From positions 21,489-85,488 of the forward strand of contig JAGFXP010000007.1 of the NCBI GenBank assembly GCA_017861315.1: DNA of 64,000 bases. The letters are read 5' to 3'. The notes under the pieces are model-generated. The model was not told where the DNA came from. It ran no database searches and worked only from the letters and a program-made list of their open reading frames with translations. Numbering within the stretch: the first letter of the stretch is position 1; every line of letters begins with the position of its first letter. Of the stretch, positions 62,377 through 64,000 are shown piece by piece. Source of the stretch: Bacillota bacterium. Lineage in GTDB: Bacteria; Bacillota; Clostridia; Clostridiales; Clostridiaceae. The position numbers and the translations under genes are program-made.

Positions 62377-64000
62377 TTAATTGTTAAGACAGGATACTAT
62401 TGCATCCGCTATGGCTGAAGCACATCTGTCCTGATAGCTTTCTGTAACCAGGAGGCTTTCCTCCTCCGCGTTTGTAAGAAAACCTAATTCGGCAAGCGCG
62501 ACGGCGCAGCTTGAATCGGTGTGCCCTACCAGGTAGAGCCAATCACCGTTTTTCAGTCCTCTGTTGGCAGAGCCCAGCTCTTCTACAAGCGCATTCTGAA
62601 TCGCTGCAGCAAGTTTCAGACTCTCAGGATCCGTAGTGTCATACAGGGTTTCTGTGCCGTTTGCGGAAGCCACGTTATCTACCGCGTTGCAGTGTATGCT
62701 TACAAGATAAGCGGCTCCTGAGCTGTTCGCTGTATCGCATCTGGCTTGAAGGCTAGTTGTAACGTCTGTTGTCCTTGTATATACCACATTTACGCCTGCC
62801 GCCTCAAGCATAGCTCCAACCTTCAGAGCGACCGGCAGGTTTATAGTCTTTTCGTAAACTCCGGTCACGCCTATAGCTCCAGAATCTGTACCGCCGTGCC
62901 CCGCATCCAAAACTACTGTGTAAGAGCCGTTTACTGTCGAACTTCCGACCGTCACTTCGCAGTAGGCTAACTTGTCATACTGGTTTGCTGATGACTTGTC
63001 TTTCACGAAGCACATTATCTGGTATCTCCCTGCGGAGTCGAAAGACCAGTTGATGGACGAAAATGAACCGTAAGCCTGAACCAATGTCCAGACCTTTGTC
63101 TGGTAGTCGTAAATGTGGAACTGGTAGAGAAGGGATGTGCTTGTTCCGTCGCTGACAGTGAATGTTTCAAGTTTGCCCTTTACAGTCGCGAGCTCGGTCG
63201 GGCTGGTTGTGTTCATTGTTGTAACGGATGCTGCATTTTCGATTACTGTAGCGTTGCAATAAGCAACCTTGTCATATTGATTGCTTGATGCCTTATCTTT
63301 CACATAACATTTCACTTGGTAGTTTCCAATTGTTTTGAATGTCCAGTTGAGCAAAGGGTTTGTGCTGTAGTCCTGCGCTACGGTCCAGACTTTCTTTTGA
63401 CAGTCGTATACGTTATATTGATACAATAGCGTAGTTCCGCCGCTCGCGCTAACTTTTATTGTCTCCTGTTCACCTACAGTCGTTGTAAGCTGTTCCGGTG
63501 TAATTCCATTTAACGTAACAGGTGCAGAATTTACTGTGGCTTCGCAGTATGCCACGGCATCGTATTCCTTGGTTGAGGTGACATCCTTTATGAAGCACAT
63601 CACCTGGTAATTTCCTAGTGCTGTGAAAGTCCACTTAAGACTGGAAGAGGTGCTGTAGCTTTGAACCATTGACCACTGCTGGGTCTGGTAGTTGTAAATG
63701 TGGTACTGGTAAAGCAATGATGTCCCTCCGCTGGCGCTTACCGTTATCGTTTCCTGTTTGCCTTTGTAGGTTGCCAGCTTTGAAGGCGTAATGCCGTTCA
63801 AGGTGACAGGCTGAACATTGACCGTCGTCTCGCAGTAAGCTGCTGCATCGTATTCCTTGACAGAGTTGACATCTTTTACGAAGCACATGACCTGGAAGTT
63901 TCCGAGTTCATTGAAGGTCCACTTGAGTGATGCGTTTGTGCTGTAATCCTGAACCATGCTCCAGGTCTTGGTCTGGTAGTTGTATATATGGTAGCGGTAC
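62377..64000 (-). CDS. N-acetylmuramoyl-L-alanine amidase with tandem triple-tyrosine-type repeats (5' partial)
   Basis: About 540 codons are visible. The frame remains open through base 64000 (YRYHIYNYQTKTW), so the N-terminus and further repeats lie outside, and the Met at 63957 is internal. The C-terminal roughly 180 residues are a zinc-dependent Amidase_3 domain: VVLDAGHGGTDSGA (His), GVYEKTINL (Glu), YLVSIHCNA (His) and the catalytic Glu in ALAELGFLTN. Ahead of it are at least three full repeats and one partial repeat of about 96 residues (LLYQYHIYNYQTQQW, then GNYQVMCFIKD, then YDAVAYCEATV), resembling Y_Y_Y (triple tyrosine) modules. The protein is presumably secreted and wall-bound, cleaving peptide stems from glycan. 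The signal peptide is not in view. Confidence 0.9.
   Translation of the reverse strand, partial: YRYHIYNYQTKTWSMVQDYSTNASLKWTFNELGNFQVMCFVKDVNSVKEYDAAAYCETTVNVQPVTLNGITPSKLATYKGKQETITVSASGGTSLLYQYHIYNYQTQQWSMVQSYSTSSSLKWTFTALGNYQVMCFIKDVTSTKEYDAVAYCEATVNSAPVTLNGITPEQLTTTVGEQETIKVSASGGTTLLYQYNVYDCQKKVWTVAQDYSTNPLLNWTFKTIGNYQVKCYVKDKASSNQYDKVAYCNATVIENAASVTTMNTTSPTELATVKGKLETFTVSDGTSTSLLYQFHIYDYQTKVWTLVQAYGSFSSINWSFDSAGRYQIMCFVKDKSSANQYDKLAYCEVTVGSSTVNGSYTVVLDAGHGGTDSGAIGVTGVYEKTINLPVALKVGAMLEAAGVNVVYTRTTDVTTSLQARCDTANSSGAAYLVSIHCNAVDNVASANGTETLYDTTDPESLKLAAAIQNALVEELGSANRGLKNGDWLYLVGHTDSSCAVALAELGFLTNAEEESLLVTESYQDRCASAIADAIVSCLNN
62945..64000 (-). repeat. In-frame tandem repeats of about 288 bp in the amidase gene
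   Basis: Successive units start VTLNGITP, VTLNGITP and a diverged VTTMNTTSP, 96 codons apart in the best-matched pair. Units nearer the window edge are the most alike, and the unit next to the catalytic domain is the most diverged, which suggests recent expansion at the N-terminal side. Confidence 0.8.

Overview
The window reads as a chromosomal segment of a low-to-moderate GC anaerobic member of the Clostridia (Firmicutes). The evidence is AGA/AGG-rich arginine codons, strong GGAGG ribosome sites, TTG and GTG starts, intrinsic terminators between operons, pyruvate:ferredoxin oxidoreductase, pyruvate formate-lyase, spo0A and a lipoprotein serpin. I cannot name the genus. No tRNA or rRNA gene, prophage, IS element or CRISPR array was seen.

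Layout. 1-3.3 kb: pyruvate:ferredoxin oxidoreductase, open at the left edge and frameshifted where its second [4Fe-4S] motif should be. 3.4-5.8 kb: a membrane TPM-domain protein with PspA, then a Cys-rich DUF1292 protein. 5.9-13.5 kb: one long operon, HAD phosphatase, class IV PLP enzyme, then cheW-cheD-cheB-cheR-cheA-cheC-cheY-cheW. 13.5-15.7 kb (minus): CBS/DRTGG pyrophosphatase and an unknown basic protein. 15.9 kb: deoC. 16.6-21.3 kb: a seven-gene comG-like pseudopilus operon. 21.5-40.5 kb: the conserved Firmicutes housekeeping array papA, efp, Asp23, nusB, xseA, xseB, ispA, dxs, tlyA, nadK, argR, recN, spo0A. The sporulation genes that normally sit in this array (spoIIIAA-AH, spoIVB) and accBC/folD are missing, and a DUF4317 gene plus an alpha-glucan set (two glycogen synthase paralogues and a GH13 enzyme) is inserted between ispA and dxs. 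40.8-42.8 kb: a CwlO-like NlpC/P60 hydrolase and two universal stress proteins.

The most striking non-coding stretch is 42.94-43.52 kb. A good promoter is followed by a GAAA-capped 5' hairpin, a long-range 13-bp helix joining the two ends, two tandem copies of a unit of about 100 nt with an identical 29-nt core, further hairpins, and an intrinsic terminator. I read this as a large structured RNA of roughly 545 nt that I cannot assign to a known class. It precedes a serpin lipoprotein gene.

44.8-50.3 kb: a Nudix hydrolase, deoB, pyrimidine-nucleoside phosphorylase, a CCA-adding-type enzyme, scpA and scpB. With deoC upstream, this gives a route from nucleosides to glyceraldehyde-3-phosphate and acetaldehyde. 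50.4-52.8 kb: pyruvate formate-lyase behind a ZTP (pfl-motif) riboswitch with terminator. 53-62.3 kb: phosphoglucomutase, a minus-strand penicillin-recognising-type serine hydrolase, a TPR protein, galU and a polysaccharide set (sugar-phosphate transferase, GT4, Wzz-type, EpsG/Wzy-type). Glucose-6-P would pass through glucose-1-P to UDP-glucose and surface polysaccharide. 62.4-64 kb (minus): an amidase with tandem triple-tyrosine-type repeats that runs off the right edge.
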